From: Streptomyces sp. NBC_00690
GTDB taxonomy: Bacteria; Actinomycetota; Actinomycetes; Streptomycetales; Streptomycetaceae
Direction: 5' to 3'
Length of the DNA stretch: 64,000 nucleotides
NCBI RefSeq assembly: GCF_036226685.1
Contig: NZ_CP109009.1
Coordinates: forward strand, 930,001-994,000
Shown one piece after another: positions 62,851-64,000 of this stretch. Each line of letters opens with the position of its first letter. The first letter of the stretch is position 1. The position numbers and the translations under genes are program-made. The notes under the pieces are model-generated. The model did no database searches. It was given only the letters and a program-made list of their open reading frames with translations, and was not told the DNA's origin.

Positions 62851-64000
62851 GACGCGTCCTCCAGGGCGGCGAAGGCGGCGCACCTCTTGCTCCACGCGTT
62901 CTGGGTGGGGAAGGCATCGCTGTACGAGGGGTCTCCCCCGCCGCCGAACCGGCGCTCCATCGACATGCTGACGGACTGGGAGAAGAAGGCGACGCGTACG
63001 CGGACGGTCACTCTGGCGGTACCAACGATCTCCGTACGTTTCGGGCCACTCGGGTTCGCCGGGTTCTTGGGGACTTCGGTGCTCTTCAGGGAGAGGTAGA
63101 ACTCGACGGAGACGCTGATGATGCCAAGGACGTCGAGGGCGCCGACGGCCCGCAGGAAGCCCTCCAGCAGGCTCGCGCCGTGGTCCAGCTTGAGATACAC
63201 CCCGGCGGTGATGGAGACCGAGCCACTGGCGACTCCCAGGTCGAGGGCGGCAGCCGCGCCGAACTCCAGTTGGGCTTCCAGGGTGGTGACCTCGCCGGAT
63301 TCGACGGTGATCGAGAAGAATCCGCCGCCGCCGAGGAGGGAGACGGTGACCAGGAAGGGATGGTCACGGGAGGAGACACCGAAGGTGGTGCGGACCGGTG
63401 TGCCGTCGAACGGGAGCCGTACGGTGATGGACAGGACCAGGTTCTGGAGCAGGAACACCCCGGCGCCCACGGTCGGGACGGCGAGTCCGTAGCCGACCTC
63501 GACCCCCTGGAGGTCCACGTCGATGCGGGGCCCGTTGGCGGGTGACGGCAGATACTCGCGAAGCTTGTCGAGGAAGCGGAGGTCTCCGTCGAAGCCGACG
63601 TTGCCGATCTTGACGTCGAGGTCGGGGGTGGTGCCCGGCCTGCCGGTGAAGGCCATCCGCCGGAACTCGATGGAGAGGATGCTCGCGAAACTGAGCTTGA
63701 AGTCCCGGAGTTCGCCACGGACTTCGACGGTCGGCGGGGAGCCGTCGAACCGGGCGATGCTGGTGGACTTGATGTCGAGGCTGTCGGACCGGGTCGTGGT
63801 CAACGGCCCGATGCTGGTGGCCTTGATCTGGGGACGCCAGCTCATCTCGGTCCGGACGGCGGTCGGCGGCTTGAGTGTCCCTGGTTGGTGTTCGACGGTG
63901 GTGATGATCTTCGGGGTGGTGGTGCCGTCGCCCGCACCGATGGGTCCGGGCTCGATCAATTGCGTCAGGTCGATCACCCCGAGCAGCCGGGTGGGCAGAT
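62847..64000 (-). CDS. protein of unknown family (partial, N-terminus beyond window)
   Basis: At least 383 residues, open to the window edge: sequence upstream of GTG 63977 (LPTRLLG) still looks coding, so the true start lies outside. The visible part is dominated by alternating polar and hydrophobic strands (FDIKSTSIAR-like DSLDIKSTSIARFDGS, VRGELRDFKLSFASILSIEF, NLVLSITVRLPFDGTPVR, GGGGFFSITVESGEV, GVYLKLDHGASLLEGFLRAV), typical of a repetitive beta structure. The stop overlaps the ATG of the 1405-aa protein gene in ATGA, so the two proteins are made together in similar amounts. No family recognised. Confidence 0.75.
   Translation of the reverse strand, partial: LPTRLLGVIDLTQLIEPGPIGAGDGTTTPKIITTVEHQPGTLKPPTAVRTEMSWRPQIKATSIGPLTTTRSDSLDIKSTSIARFDGSPPTVEVRGELRDFKLSFASILSIEFRRMAFTGRPGTTPDLDVKIGNVGFDGDLRFLDKLREYLPSPANGPRIDVDLQGVEVGYGLAVPTVGAGVFLLQNLVLSITVRLPFDGTPVRTTFGVSSRDHPFLVTVSLLGGGGFFSITVESGEVTTLEAQLEFGAAAALDLGVASGSVSITAGVYLKLDHGASLLEGFLRAVGALDVLGIISVSVEFYLSLKSTEVPKNPANPSGPKRTEIVGTARVTVRVRVAFFSQSVSMSMERRFGGGGDPSYSDAFPTQNAWSKRCAAFAALEDAS

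Overview
The window is high-GC actinobacterial DNA, almost certainly Streptomyces. Gene families, GTG starts, GGAG-type ribosome binding sites, leaderless divergent promoters, repeated TetR/MarR/PadR regulators, small secreted inhibitor-like proteins and an RHS-repeat protein all fit. Few core genes are present (an Hsp90, a second threonyl-tRNA synthetase, a uracil-DNA glycosylase). Oxidoreductases, methyltransferases, regulators and mobile-element traces dominate, as is typical of an accessory chromosome-arm region. I saw no rRNA, tRNA or CRISPR array.

1-4160 (minus): a catabolic operon of an HpaB-like flavin monooxygenase, a LigJ-type 4-oxalomesaconate hydratase, a LigB-type extradiol dioxygenase and an RraA/LigK-type aldolase cut by the window edge. 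Together these could form a gallate/protocatechuate meta-cleavage route. 4921-6461: an intact IS701-family element with CTAG target duplication, inserted exactly at the stop codon of a MerR-type regulator gene. 7485-14641 (minus): a beta-propeller-like hypothetical protein, two methyltransferases, htpG with an HSP18-regulator-like gene, and a short threonyl-tRNA synthetase. The synthetase is preceded by a 16-residue leader peptide with three consecutive Thr codons and a strong hairpin, a classical attenuator layout.

14890-25400: an RHS-repeat remnant with a small orphan membrane protein, two VOC proteins, a MarR/SDR pair with two clear operators, PPOX, PadR/HAAS, an I36-like secreted protein, a DHFR-like reductase, a uracil-DNA glycosylase and a YciI protein. 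25687-30869: a CGNR regulator divergent from a mini-cluster of MFS exporter, PhzS-like flavin monooxygenase, methyltransferase and an atypical lactate/malate dehydrogenase, possibly a small specialised-metabolite pathway. 30967-38684: PPOX, a TetR-SDR operon with a perfect 20-bp operator, and a TetR-irtA-irtB siderophore import operon. 39084-46659: a secreted papain-like protease with a membrane-anchored partner, GNAT, TetR with a divergent DUF4386 protein, an epimerase-like protein, and a luciferase-like monooxygenase with its FMN reductase.

46778-50389 (minus): a full secreted RHS-repeat protein with a glycine-rich C-terminal tail and an adjacent two-helix membrane protein (candidate toxin and immunity). 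51092-55517: a GT39-like membrane glycosyltransferase, an APH-like kinase and a TetR/NmrA divergent pair with twin operators. 55767-64000 is the most unusual part. It holds a small secreted protein, a CGGC-motif small protein, a stand-alone PatG C-terminal-type protein, a 14-cysteine peptide beginning with a PGFTAE motif, and a cytoplasmic subtilase resembling the PatG/PatA protease. Convergent to these lie two translationally coupled large proteins of no recognised family. This looks like an undescribed peptide-maturation locus related to cyanobactin processing.
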